A stretch of 64,000 nt of DNA, taken from assembly GCA_028277225.1 (NCBI GenBank), contig JANQHB010000023.1, forward strand, positions 1 through 64,000, given 5' to 3'. Positions 10,257 through 18,796 of the stretch are shown piece by piece; the first letter of the stretch is position 1; every line of letters starts with the position of its first letter. The notes under the pieces are model-generated. The model was not told the origin of the DNA and did not search any database. It saw nothing but the letters and a program-made list of their open reading frames with translations. The position numbers and the translations under genes were made by a program. This DNA comes from Chlorobium sp. GTDB taxonomy: Bacteria; Bacteroidota; Chlorobiia; Chlorobiales; Chlorobiaceae.

Positions 10257-11678
10257 ATGAGGAAAAGAATAAGGGAACACCGGATCGGCCCGATTGTGAT
10301 GCTGCTCTTCTTCCTGTCTTCGTGCAGTACGGTTGGAAAGTATTCACAGCCCGATACATATTTGCCGGATGCCTACAGGGGGGTTGTCGCTCCCGATTCG
10401 ACGGAGGCTGCTGCTTCTGCCGGTTCAGTTCCATATCGTTCCTTTTTTGCCGACTCGTCGCTTGTCAGGCTTATCGATGCAGCGGTCGAGAGGAACTACG
10501 ATATGCAGGTCGCCCTCAAGAATATCGAATATGCCTCCCTTGCGCTGAAACAGACAAAACTCGGCAATCTGCCCGGTCTGAATCTTCAGGCGACGGGAAG
10601 TACGGCAGCAACATCTGATTACGGGAGCAATCCTCTCCCTCCGGGCAAGGAGCGTGTCGAAGATTACAGTGCTTCTGTTCTTTTGTCATGGGAAGCCGAT
10701 ATCTGGGGTAAAATCCGTAACACCAAAAAAGCGGCACTGTCTGAGTATCTTCGCACCCTTGAAGCAAAAAAAGCTGTACAGACAAGACTTGTCGCCGATG
10801 TTGCACAAAGCTACTACAACCTGCTGCTGCTTGACGCACAGCGTCGAATCACCAGGAGAAACCTTGCACTTGCCGACACCACGCTTTCAATGATGCGGTT
10901 GCAGTACGATGCGGGGCTTGTCACCTCGCTTGCTGTTGAGCAGCAGGAGGCGATTCGATTGGGAATACATTCAGGTATCGCGTCTTTAGAGCAGGGAATT
11001 GCCGTCCAGGAAAATGTTTTGAGTGCTCTCTGCGGCAGGCTGCCGGAACGTATTGCCCGTTCCGGAAACGTTCCCAAGCTGCCGGATGAAGAATGCTGTT
11101 CAGCAGGTTTGCCTGCTTTACTGCTCAGCAACCGTCCCGATGTCAAGGCCGCAGAAATGGCGCTTATGAAAGCCCATGCAGAAACCGGCGTTGCTTCGGC
11201 TCAACTTTATCCTTCGTTTTCAATCAGTGCCGAAGCGGGGTCCAACGCCCTGAAAGCCAGCAACTGGTTTACTTTTCCCGGTTCGTTGTTCAGCTTTGTC
11301 CAGGGAGCGGTTCTGCAGCCGATATTTCAGCAGGGTAAACTCAGGACAGCCTATAAACAGGCTAAAGTGGCTCGTGACCGGGAGGAGATTTATTTCAGAC
11401 AGAAGGTTGTCGATGCGGTACAGGAAGTTTCCAGTGCTCTGGTGACACTTAAAAAGCTGGCTGACAGAGAAAAGGCTGTCAGGAAACAGGCCGGTATTCT
11501 CCGCAAGTCGGTCGGGAATGCCGAGCTTCTTTTCAAAAGCGGCATGGCCGATTACCTGGAAGTGATGACAGCGCAGGCAAATGCTTACGATGCTGAGCTT
11601 TCACTGGCAGATATCCGGCGTCAACGTCTTGTTGCCAGAACGGAACTCTACAGGGCTCTGGGCGGCGGATGGAAGTGA
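10257..11678 (+). CDS. NodT-type outer-membrane efflux lipoprotein
   Basis: A 473-residue outer-membrane factor of the NodT/OprM type. It has a lipoprotein signal with a lipobox at LSSC (Cys about residue 22), then the S-Q-P-D-x-Y-x-P-D-A-Y start typical of these channels and two TolC-like repeats of long helices. It is the third gene of the adaptor-RND-channel operon, beginning 15 bp after the pump. Compared with the channel at 978-2462, it is a different subfamily (lipidated versus plain signal peptide), so the two efflux loci are not simple duplicates. Confidence 0.92.
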   Translation: MRKRIREHRIGPIVMLLFFLSSCSTVGKYSQPDTYLPDAYRGVVAPDSTEAAASAGSVPYRSFFADSSLVRLIDAAVERNYDMQVALKNIEYASLALKQTKLGNLPGLNLQATGSTAATSDYGSNPLPPGKERVEDYSASVLLSWEADIWGKIRNTKKAALSEYLRTLEAKKAVQTRLVADVAQSYYNLLLLDAQRRITRRNLALADTTLSMMRLQYDAGLVTSLAVEQQEAIRLGIHSGIASLEQGIAVQENVLSALCGRLPERIARSGNVPKLPDEECCSAGLPALLLSNRPDVKAAEMALMKAHAETGVASAQLYPSFSISAEAGSNALKASNWFTFPGSLFSFVQGAVLQPIFQQGKLRTAYKQAKVARDREEIYFRQKVVDAVQEVSSALVTLKKLADREKAVRKQAGILRKSVGNAELLFKSGMADYLEVMTAQANAYDAELSLADIRRQRLVARTELYRALGGGWK

Positions 11679-11774
11679 CTGCAATGGGGAAATTATTTAA
11701 CGCTGATCCGATGTTCTTTTTCATATCGCAGTATGATCAAAACAATATGAAACAGAAACAACAGGAGGACTATT

Positions 11775-11987
11775 ATGGAAGGTGGACAGAAGCAGCTTGA
11801 TCCGGTAAAAACAGTCGTCGGTGTTGCCATGTTCATTCCCTCGATCGGCATCCCCGTATTTTTTGCATCTGTGGCAATCAGGGTACTGAGTACATTGTTC
11901 GATGCCGCAGGATCATTTGTCAGCGGGGTCACGGGTGGTTCCGCAACAGCACCACCTCAGGCAAAAGCAGAAAAAGCAGCAGGATAA
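11775..11987 (+). CDS. Mini-protein 1 of a three-member paralogous set (unknown function)
   Basis: A 70-residue protein preceded by a good ribosome site (AGGAGG about 8 bp before the ATG). Its core (residues 10-45) is a hydrophobic stretch: KTVVGVAMFIPSIGIPVFF, then an alternating small/aliphatic segment, followed by an Ala/Lys-rich tail. The core aligns with those of the next two small genes (shared G-V/A-A, a hydrophobic run, x-P-x-G-h-P, then an amphipathic segment). It may be membrane-associated. It begins 96 bp after the efflux operon on the same strand. I do not recognise a family; a chlorosome-envelope or other small membrane protein is possible but untested. Confidence 0.65.
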   Translation: MEGGQKQLDPVKTVVGVAMFIPSIGIPVFFASVAIRVLSTLFDAAGSFVSGVTGGSATAPPQAKAEKAAG

Positions 11988-12017
11988 ACGAACAAGGTCT
12001 GATTTGTCGGAAACAGA

Positions 12018-12136
12018 AGGCTGTCTCAAAAGCACTTTTTTTCGGTATTCATAATGGATTTTTTGAGGATCGGTGCAGGGAAAAAGTTTCAGTATCGCTT
12101 TTTACGGACCGAATCAGTGACTTTTGAGGCAGTCCT
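12018..12136. repeat. MITE-like relic with imperfect terminal inverted repeats
   Basis: AGGCTGTCTCAAAAGCAC (12018-12035) is mirrored by the reverse complement of 12117-12136, which reads AGGACTGCCTCAAAAGTCAC; the two differ by two single-base insertions and one substitution. The arms enclose about 80 bp with no gene. Ends of the form GGCTGTCTCAAAA are common termini of IS elements, so this may be a deleted IS remnant. No clear target duplication is visible. It separates mini-proteins 1 and 2. Confidence 0.5.
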
Positions 12137-12232
12137 CTTATCTTTCCGGGGATTTGTAACCTACAGGAAAGCTGGATATATTGTAGTAATTTAGGTGGGT
12201 ATTTGTTGTTGATAACCTGAAACCATTGTGTT

Positions 12233-12496
12233 ATGGCTGATTCAGAACAACAGGAGAACATGCTCAAAACAGCTGCAGGTGTTGCCGGAGGGGCAATTTT
12301 ATTTTCTCCGGTAGGAATGCCTTTTCTGCATGGTCTGGCAGGTATTGCAGTGACCAGTCTTGGTGTCATAGCAGCAGGTTCGGCGATAGGAGCTGTGAAA
12401 GACAATATCGGTAGCATGTTTGATCATAAGGATGACGAAGAAGACATCGAAGACCGTCTCGATGATCTCATGGACTATGATGAAGATGAGGACTGA
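12233..12496 (+). CDS. Mini-protein 2 of a three-member paralogous set (acidic tail)
   Basis: An 87-residue protein. Residues about 10-55 form the shared core (KTAAGVAGGAILFSPVGMPF, then a Gly/Ala-rich hydrophobic segment), clearly paralogous to the following gene and more distantly to the preceding one. The C-terminal 25 residues are strikingly acidic, with Asp/Glu-rich runs ending DYDEDED. A membrane-inserted or membrane-bound core with a charged cytoplasmic tail is the simplest reading. The ATG has only a weak ribosome site (caaaccattgtgttATG), so translation may be low or coupled. Function unknown. Confidence 0.65.
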   Translation: MADSEQQENMLKTAAGVAGGAILFSPVGMPFLHGLAGIAVTSLGVIAAGSAIGAVKDNIGSMFDHKDDEEDIEDRLDDLMDYDEDED

Positions 12497-12536
12497 AAAA
12501 CGGTGATTTTTATCACGTATTCCACTTACAATTACC

Positions 12537-12779
12537 ATGAGTGATTTAGTCAACAAAGCAGTAGGGGCGGCATCATTGGCAGGTGGAGCTTTTATGCTTA
12601 CACCACTTGGATTGCCAATTCTTTTCCACGGTGTATCAGGCATTGTGGTGGGAGGCTTGGGGCTCTATACGGCAAACGCTGTTTTAAAGGAAATTGTCGA
12701 AGAAAACAATAAATCCAAACAGCGGGCACAAGAGCAGTCGCAAGGAGAGAGCCCGGCACAGGAAAACACTCCCGGTTAA
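12537..12779 (+). CDS. Mini-protein 3 of a three-member paralogous set
   Basis: An 80-residue protein, 40 bp after mini-protein 2. Its core (residues 5-50: VGAASLAGGAFMLTPLGLPI, then a hydrophobic segment) matches the neighbours, while the tail is different (hydrophilic Gln/Glu/Ser/Pro-rich). The shared core with three unrelated tails suggests duplication and tail divergence. It ends 6 bp from the convergent DUF255 gene. Family not recognised; membrane association inferred from hydrophobicity. Confidence 0.65.
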   Translation: MSDLVNKAVGAASLAGGAFMLTPLGLPILFHGVSGIVVGGLGLYTANAVLKEIVEENNKSKQRAQEQSQGESPAQENTPG

Positions 12780-12785
12780 GGGCAA

Positions 12786-14939
12786 CTACCCCTTCTTGTT
12801 TCCTGGTGCATCTGTCGGGAGCAACAGTTTTTCAAGTTTTTCACCGTCCGTTACAGGAAGGCTGCACGTATTGGCCTCGCACACATAGGCGGCAGGTTCT
12901 TTTGTGCGTTGTGCTATCTCAGAAAGAAAAGGTGTTGTGCATGTTTCATGTTCATCCGCGTGTATGATGAATGTGTCCGGCAGATACATTTTTCCTCTGA
13001 CGTTCTTGAGTTTTTTCATTTTTTCATCCTGACGGCTGCCGGCAAAGAGTATCTGCCGGGTGCCGAAGTAAGGAAGCATGGCTGCCTTGAGCATGCAGGG
13101 AAGCTGTCGGCTGTATTCATTCAATGTTTTGCTGAAAAACGTGATGGTCCTGTCCGCGGCCTCTCTGAAATCGTTTCGATCCATCATATCGGCAAGCCGG
13201 TAGAGAGAGATGACGTTTATCGAGTTCGGTGAAGGTTCGGCTCCGTCGTAGTCTTCCTTCATTCGAACAGGCAGGGATGTATCGTCTACAGCGGCATTGA
13301 AAAAGCCTCCTGCTTCATGGTCGAAGAACAGTTCGAGCTGTTTTCCCATCAGCTTCACGGCTGTTTTCAGATAACGGTTTTCCGAAGAGGCTTCATAGAG
13401 ATCGAGCAGCCCCTGAATGAAAAACGCGTAATCATCCGCTTTTCCTTCTATCCCGCGCGAGCCTTTTCGATAACGCCGAAGAAGCCTCCTGCTTGATGCA
13501 TCGTAAAGATTGTCGAGGATACAATTGGCAGCTTTCTCTGCAGCTTCAAGGTAGCGCCGGTTCCGGAACGCAGAGTATGCTTTTGAAAGGGCCGAGATCA
13601 TCAGTCCGTTCCACGAAGTCAGGATCTTGTCATCAAGATGCGGCCTTGGCCTTGCAATCCTTGCATTGAAAAGTTTTATCCGTGCGTTTGCAACAGTTTC
13701 GCTGATGGACTCCGGCGTCATGGAGAAGTGCACGGAGGCTTCCTGAAAATCATGCTTGCGATAGAGAATATTTAGTTCGGTAAACTCCATGTGAGGATCG
13801 TCCAGAACGTTCCCCCCGGCTTCAACACCATGGATATAACAGAAGAGTTCGGCTTCATGCGGATCGAGCAGTGATAGTATCTCCTGCCGGGACCAGGTAT
13901 AGAACGCGCCTTCTTTTTTTCCCGGACTGTCTGTCTCAGGATAACTGTCGGCGTCTTCGGCTGAATAAAAACCGCCATTACTGTCGGTCATGTCGCAGAG
14001 GACATAGTTCAGAATATCGTCGGCAAGACCGGCATAGCCTTGTTCGCCGGTAATCTGGTAGGCCTCGGCGGCAAGAACGGCAAGCTGTGCATTGTCGTAG
14101 AGCATTTTTTCGAAGTGCGGGACATGCCAGCGTTCATCTGTCGAATAGCGGGCAAATCCGCCGCCCCCGACATTCCGAATGGCCAGATGGTCATGAATGC
14201 CACCCGAATCCATTTTTTTCAGGGTAAACAAAGCCATTTCCCGGGCATGTTCATTGCCGGTATAGTATGCGTAGGCAAGAAGAAATTCCAGGATCGAAGG
14301 CTGCGGGAATTTCGGTGCAGTGCCGAAACCCCCATCGTCGCTGTCGAACAGCTCTGCAAAGGTTTTTGCTGCACGATGGAAAACCGCCTCATCGAGTGTG
14401 GCCGGTTCGGGTGTGTGCATGACAAGGCTCCGAAGCTGTTCATTCATCCCGTCAGCGGCAGAAAGAATCCTCTCCCGTTCCTCTTTCCATGCCCGTTCGA
14501 TTGACAGAAGCAGGGTGAGGAAACCGGGTTTGCCATAACGGTCTTTCGGCGGAAAATAGGTGCCGCCAAAAAACGGTTTCAGGTCCGGGGTCAACCACAC
14601 CGACATCGGCCAGCCTCCACCGCCTGCCGTAGCCTGTACATAGGTCATGTATAGCCGGTCGATGTCAGGGCGCTCCTCACGATCGACCTTAACGGCAACA
14701 AAGGAGCGGTTCAGGACTTCTGCAATGGCATCATTTTCGAAGGATTCCCTTTCCATGACATGGCACCAGTGGCAGGTTGAATAACCGACAGAAAGAAAAA
14801 TCGGTTTTTCCTCGCTTCGGGCTTTTTCGAACGCAGGTGTCCCCCATGGATACCACTCGACAGGATTGCAGGCATGCTGCAGGAGGTAAGGGCTGGTTTC
14901 CCTGGCAAGCAGGTTGTATGTGCGTTCTGAAGATGCCAT
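12786..14939 (-). CDS. DUF255 thioredoxin-domain protein (YyaL/SPATA20 family)
   Basis: A 717-residue protein beginning MASSERTYNLLARETSPYL; this ATG is preferred over an upstream TTG extension because family members start here. The N-terminal domain has the diagnostic thioredoxin-like signature (CNPVEWYPWG, then STCHWCHVM with the CxxC pair near residues 47-50, and GGGGWPMSVWLTP). The remainder resembles an (α/α)6-barrel glycosidase-like or N-acylglucosamine-epimerase-like fold. Length is as expected. The biochemical role of the family is poorly defined (a thioredoxin-fold/hydrolase hybrid). It converges with mini-protein 3 and diverges from the methionine sulfoxide reductase, with which it may share a redox theme. 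Confidence 0.9.
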   Translation of the reverse strand: MASSERTYNLLARETSPYLLQHACNPVEWYPWGTPAFEKARSEEKPIFLSVGYSTCHWCHVMERESFENDAIAEVLNRSFVAVKVDREERPDIDRLYMTYVQATAGGGGWPMSVWLTPDLKPFFGGTYFPPKDRYGKPGFLTLLLSIERAWKEERERILSAADGMNEQLRSLVMHTPEPATLDEAVFHRAAKTFAELFDSDDGGFGTAPKFPQPSILEFLLAYAYYTGNEHAREMALFTLKKMDSGGIHDHLAIRNVGGGGFARYSTDERWHVPHFEKMLYDNAQLAVLAAEAYQITGEQGYAGLADDILNYVLCDMTDSNGGFYSAEDADSYPETDSPGKKEGAFYTWSRQEILSLLDPHEAELFCYIHGVEAGGNVLDDPHMEFTELNILYRKHDFQEASVHFSMTPESISETVANARIKLFNARIARPRPHLDDKILTSWNGLMISALSKAYSAFRNRRYLEAAEKAANCILDNLYDASSRRLLRRYRKGSRGIEGKADDYAFFIQGLLDLYEASSENRYLKTAVKLMGKQLELFFDHEAGGFFNAAVDDTSLPVRMKEDYDGAEPSPNSINVISLYRLADMMDRNDFREAADRTITFFSKTLNEYSRQLPCMLKAAMLPYFGTRQILFAGSRQDEKMKKLKNVRGKMYLPDTFIIHADEHETCTTPFLSEIAQRTKEPAAYVCEANTCSLPVTDGEKLEKLLLPTDAPGNKKG

Positions 14940-15080
14940 GATCACAGGTTTTTTTGCTGTTCTTTTCTTCTTGAACACCCCTGGGTACAAGGAAGTTCAT
15001 ATTTTTGAAACCCTCAGATCATTTGGATCGTTATATGGTTATGTTTTCGAGGTCAGGTTTTGTTCACGTTTTGAAACGGT

Positions 15081-16094
15081 ATGACGATGATGAATTATAA
15101 ATGGCTTGTAGTATGTCTGTCGCTCTCTTTTACAATGGTAACGGCAACCTCATGTGCAGGGGAGATGCGTGACGGTTTGGGAAAAAAAGATTCAACAGTC
15201 AGTATGAATCAGGAGGATACCATGACATGTAAAGCACTTACACCAGAGGAAGAAAAAGTGATCGTTCATAAAGGAACGGAAATGCCTTATACCGGCAAAT
15301 ACGTCTATAACAAGGAGGATGGAACCTATGCGTGCAAACGATGTGGCGAGCCGCTTTTTCATTCTTCGGACAAGTTTGACTCGGGGACAGGGTGGCCGAG
15401 CTTCGATGATGCGATACCCGGAGCGGTAAAAAAAGAAACCGACGCGGACGGAAGGAGGACGGAAATACTTTGTGCCAACTGTAACGCTCATCTCGGCCAT
15501 GTGTTCTATAACGAAGGATTCACCGACAAAAATGCCCGTTACTGCGTCAATTCCATTTCGCTTGACTTCAACAAGCAGGATGATGGCGATGCAGCTGCAA
15601 CCGGTACAACCCGTACAGCTGTTTTTGCCGGGGGCTGTTTCTGGGGAGTGGAGTACCACCTGGAAAAGGTTGACGGGGTAAAAGCCGTACGGTCGGGTTA
15701 CACAGGCGGCGCCAAATCAAACCCCACCTACAAGGAGGTTTCTTCCGGCAGGTCCGGACATGCAGAGGCGGTCGAGGTCGAATACGACCCGTCGGTGGTT
15801 TCATATGAGAAGCTTGCCAAACTGTTTTTTGAAATCCACGATCCGACCCAGCTGGACCGTCAGGGTCCGGATATCGGCCCGCAATATCGCTCGGCGGTGT
15901 TCTATGCGGATGACGAGCAGAAAAAAGTTGCTGAAAAGCTGATCGCTCAATTGAAAGACAAGGGGTATGATGTGGTGACACAGCTCGAGCCGGCGTCAAC
16001 GTTCTATCCTGCTGAAGACTATCACCAGGATTACTACGAAAAGACCGGTCATCAGCCATATTGTCATGTGTACAAGAAACGGTTCGACGGCTGA
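15081..16094 (+). CDS. msrAB: Bifunctional peptide-methionine sulfoxide reductase MsrB-MsrA, lipoprotein
   Basis: A 337-residue fusion repairing methionine-R- and S-sulfoxides in exported proteins. The N-terminus is a lipoprotein-type signal ending near TATSC (residues 21-25), placing the enzyme at the periplasmic side of the envelope. Residues about 48-165 are MsrB: zinc CxxC pairs (CKRC, CANC), the GTGWPSF motif and the catalytic RYCVNS cysteine. Residues about 180-330 are MsrA with its GGCFWG catalytic cysteine and the HDPTQLDRQGPDIGPQYRS signature. The B-then-A order differs from the A-B order of many pathogens' fusions. No SelR or ccdA-type electron donor is next to it. Confidence 0.95.
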   Translation: MTMMNYKWLVVCLSLSFTMVTATSCAGEMRDGLGKKDSTVSMNQEDTMTCKALTPEEEKVIVHKGTEMPYTGKYVYNKEDGTYACKRCGEPLFHSSDKFDSGTGWPSFDDAIPGAVKKETDADGRRTEILCANCNAHLGHVFYNEGFTDKNARYCVNSISLDFNKQDDGDAAATGTTRTAVFAGGCFWGVEYHLEKVDGVKAVRSGYTGGAKSNPTYKEVSSGRSGHAEAVEVEYDPSVVSYEKLAKLFFEIHDPTQLDRQGPDIGPQYRSAVFYADDEQKKVAEKLIAQLKDKGYDVVTQLEPASTFYPAEDYHQDYYEKTGHQPYCHVYKKRFDG

Positions 16095-16095
16095 T

Positions 16096-16331
16096 CGTGG
16101 GGGGGATGAATAGTTCTGAGTTCTTGGTTCCAAGTTCTGAGTGAAGAAGAAAAGCAATGAGATCTCAGCAACGAGTGCTGAGTTAAGATAGCAGGTTGGC
16201 TAGATGGACGGCTAGATGGTTGGCCAAGAAGGGAGTAATATGGTTTTTGGTCATTTGAGTCCTTTTTGTCCTTTTGGTCTTTTCCACCAGTTTGAAAACA
16301 ACTCAAAAGACAACAATCTTCTCCTGAGTGA
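16096..16331 (+). repeat. Dispersed ~250-bp repeat, diverged copy
   Basis: Blocks shared with the copies at 21073-21337 and 23401-23650 are readable here: agaaaagcaatgag, the 'cctttttgtccttttggtc' stretch and 'gaaaacaactcaaaagac'. The middle is more divergent than in the other two. It occupies the gap between msrAB and the PsiE-family gene. Confidence 0.55.
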
Positions 16332-16339
16332 CGATGAAT

Positions 16340-16370
16340 TGTAGGGGCGGGTTTGAGACCCGCCCCTACA
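16340..16370. repeat. Perfect 13-bp palindrome of the 'TGTAGGGGCGGGT' type
   Basis: TGTAGGGGCGGGT (16340-16352) and its exact reverse complement (16358-16370) flank a 5-base loop. A related but shorter GC hairpin occurs at 694-715. Such REP/MITE-like palindromes are common in intergenic DNA of several phyla; no run of T follows, so it is not an obvious terminator. Confidence 0.75.
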
Positions 16371-16541
16371 GTGTCTGGAGACAAGAGGGTTATAAGGAGG
16401 CTAATGGGGGCAAGGCTCCAGTACGACAAATCACTGCAATGGACTCTCGGAAAAAGAACACAATGACTGGAGGAATGAACAGCAGCCGCTTTTGGTTACA
16501 TGTGGTATTGCTTTAGGTGAAAACAGGCTGATACTCTCTCA

Positions 16542-17063
16542 ATGGAAGACAGCAAGAAAAAAGAATCGAAATCGATTCAATACCACGAAGAGCTGCCTGC
16601 AGGACATGAAGACAGGTTGATCGGTTTTCTTCATGATATCATTCGCTTTACGGTCAGAATTCTGGCAATTCTGATGATGTTCGTGATTATCTGGGGTATC
16701 GGAGATGTCGTGTACGTCCTTTACTCGCGCCTGATGCAGCCGCCATTCCTCTTGCTCAATATCAATGATATCCTTGAAACATTCGGCGCGTTTCTGGCAG
16801 TACTCATCGCCATCGAGATATTCATCAACATTCGCCTCTATCTCGGAACAAACGTCATTCCAATAAAACTTGTTGTCGCAACGGCCCTGATGGCTATTTC
16901 GCGTAAGGTCATCATTCTGGATTTCGATAAAATCACCCCTGAATACCTTTACGGCACTGCTGCAGTCATTTTTGGACTCGGTATTGCATACTTCCTTGTC
17001 ACCGGCGAGTCCTCCTGGACCGGATTGTTTTCCTCCAGAAAAGAAAAACCGGACAACAGGTGA
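16542..17063 (+). CDS. PsiE-family inner-membrane protein
   Basis: A 173-residue protein with four predicted membrane helices (about residues 35-60, 75-100, 108-125, 138-158). The pattern ILETFGAFLAVLIAIEIFIN and the R-K-V-I-I-L-D segment after helix 3 match the phosphate-starvation-inducible PsiE family. The N- and C-termini are charged and cytosolic. The family's molecular function is unknown; the name comes from phosphate-starvation induction in E. coli, and no Pho-box was identified here. It stands alone between repeats and the DUF4870 gene. Confidence 0.8.
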   Translation: MEDSKKKESKSIQYHEELPAGHEDRLIGFLHDIIRFTVRILAILMMFVIIWGIGDVVYVLYSRLMQPPFLLLNINDILETFGAFLAVLIAIEIFINIRLYLGTNVIPIKLVVATALMAISRKVIILDFDKITPEYLYGTAAVIFGLGIAYFLVTGESSWTGLFSSRKEKPDNR

Positions 17064-17185
17064 ACCGTCTGCTGTAACGAAATTGGTTCCCTGATGTATA
17101 AATTGTGCTATTTTATTTAGATAAAACGCTTTGTAAGGTAGTAAGCGGCGCACATTGATTCGGCAACCAGTAATGGAGAACGATC

Positions 17186-17539
17186 ATGGACGAAGCAGTG
17201 GCACAAGAAAAGCCAACCACTGAGGGAACGGCTAAAATCGTTTACATACTCTACTTGACCGGGCTTGTCTTTGGTATTACATCGCTTATTGGTGTCGTTA
17301 TGGCTTATATCAATAAGGATGATGCGCCTGAATGGTTGAAGAGTCATTACCAGTTCCAGATCAGAACTTTCTGGATAGGAATTCTTTACACTTTCATCGG
17401 CATAATACTCTCTTTTGTCCTTATAGGTGTTCTGGTGCTTTTTTTCTTCGTGATTTGGCTGATCGTCCGTTGTGTTAAAGGCATAAAGTATCTCGATCAA
17501 AAGGAAGCTCCTCCAGACCCGACGGGTTGGATGTTCTAA
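17186..17539 (+). CDS. DUF4870 (Tic20-like) small membrane protein
   Basis: A 117-residue protein with three to four hydrophobic helices (about 18-42, 62-85, 85-105). It has the family's NKDDAPEWLKSHYQFQIRTFW segment between helix 1 and 2 and the late G-I-K-Y-L motif. The ribosome site GGAG lies about 9 bases before the ATG. These proteins are structurally like Tic20/YidC-adjacent small membrane proteins, but no function is established. The next 486 bp have no gene, and base composition becomes markedly AT-rich after it. Confidence 0.8.
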   Translation: MDEAVAQEKPTTEGTAKIVYILYLTGLVFGITSLIGVVMAYINKDDAPEWLKSHYQFQIRTFWIGILYTFIGIILSFVLIGVLVLFFFVIWLIVRCVKGIKYLDQKEAPPDPTGWMF

Positions 17540-18025
17540 AGGCAACTTAAAACTTATCCAGTACCTCCAAATGCCCTCACTTTGCTCGGTTTCACCTGTC
17601 CTTTCTCTTGAATAATTGTCTTTTTGTTTTGTGAGACTCAACTGAGTTGTTGCATTGCAGAGTATTAAGCCAGGATATCAAGAGCGAAGGGTTCCTGGTA
17701 AGATTGCGGGTTGTTTGATGTATAATATTTGTACTATCTTGTTTGGAGAGAATGCGTTGTAGGATGAAAAGTTGTGCAGAAGAACTGTGGGCGTTGGTCA
17801 GAATCAATGCATACACAATCTTCAGTTGTGTTTGTCCAGGTAACTTCGAAGGTGTTAAGAAAAACATGTTCAAAGTCTGATTTCTTTAATGTTGTTATCT
17901 GGTATTTTTGATTAGATTTAGATGATGAATATATGATAGTGCCTTGCTGATTAGTGTAATGTTTTTATAGAATGATCTGTGCGTTTGCAGTAAAGGAGAT
18001 AATGCATAATAAAATATAAAATAAT
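17540..18025. other. AT-rich gene-free stretch leading into a low-GC island
   Basis: No supported gene. Around 17717-17772 the sequence (gatgtataatatttgtacta...) resembles the leader of the DUF4870 gene at 17092-17146, suggesting a decayed duplication of that upstream region. An AAGGAG at 17993-17998 precedes a five-codon ORF (18002-18019) that could be a leader peptide, but this is weak. Confidence 0.35.
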
Positions 18026-18766
18026 ATGATTATGAGCTCTGTAATTGATTCATTGTTGGAGAATCAGATGATAGCAGTCTTTTTGATTTTGATTATTTTT
18101 GGAGTGGTTGTTGTATTAGTGATAATGATTATATTTGCTTATAATAATGGTCGTGATATAAGTGTTTTTGGAATAGAAATCAAGTCTGGTGAATTAAATG
18201 AGAAAAATGATTGTGAGGTTGAGAAAAATATGTTTACAATTTGTAACATAATGAGTGCTCATGATTTGTGGAGTGATTTTGAAGGGACGTTTTATGCATG
18301 GAATCCTTCCTGGCAAACAGAGCTGGTGACAAACCCGGATGATTGGGCAGACGTTCATCTTCGAAGATATATGGATGGGAGTATTAAGCGTGTTGTTTAT
18401 GCTGTTTCCAAACAACCGCTTGTAAAAAACGATTATGTTAAATTTTTTTATTATGATGGCTTTAAGCGTTTCTTTCAGATTTTTACACAAAAAAATCCAA
18501 CCATAATTCCACGGTTAGAAGAGAAATTAGAAGTGTATGTTGTAGATCAACTCCCTTCGAATCTAAGCTTTTTTTTAGGTACTAGTAGAAAACAAAAAAA
18601 AGAAATTGCCCTTCTGCTCATAAATGATGAGCCTTTTTGTATAAATGGAACTCCAACAATTGCGTTTAAAACTGAAAATGAAGAAGTGGTCAATCAAATG
18701 AGAAATATGTTTTATGGTATTATGAATGAGGTTGAGTCAACAAAGATAACATCTCTAGTTGGTTAA
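18026..18766 (+). CDS. Membrane-anchored protein of unknown function, AT-rich island
   Basis: A 246-residue protein with one strong N-terminal transmembrane helix (about residues 14-39, Ile/Val/Phe only) and a soluble C-terminal domain of about 200 residues lacking recognisable catalytic motifs. The gene is visibly richer in A and T than flanking genes, with codon use to match. It is followed after 30 bp by a nitrilase-fold gene on the same strand, so the two probably form an operon. A single N-terminal helix plus a soluble domain is a common layout for membrane-tethered sensors or effectors in accessory systems, but that is inference. Confidence 0.6.
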   Translation: MIMSSVIDSLLENQMIAVFLILIIFGVVVVLVIMIIFAYNNGRDISVFGIEIKSGELNEKNDCEVEKNMFTICNIMSAHDLWSDFEGTFYAWNPSWQTELVTNPDDWADVHLRRYMDGSIKRVVYAVSKQPLVKNDYVKFFYYDGFKRFFQIFTQKNPTIIPRLEEKLEVYVVDQLPSNLSFFLGTSRKQKKEIALLLINDEPFCINGTPTIAFKTENEEVVNQMRNMFYGIMNEVESTKITSLVG

Positions 18767-18796
18767 AATAAAAAATGTCTTGATAATGGAGTCATA

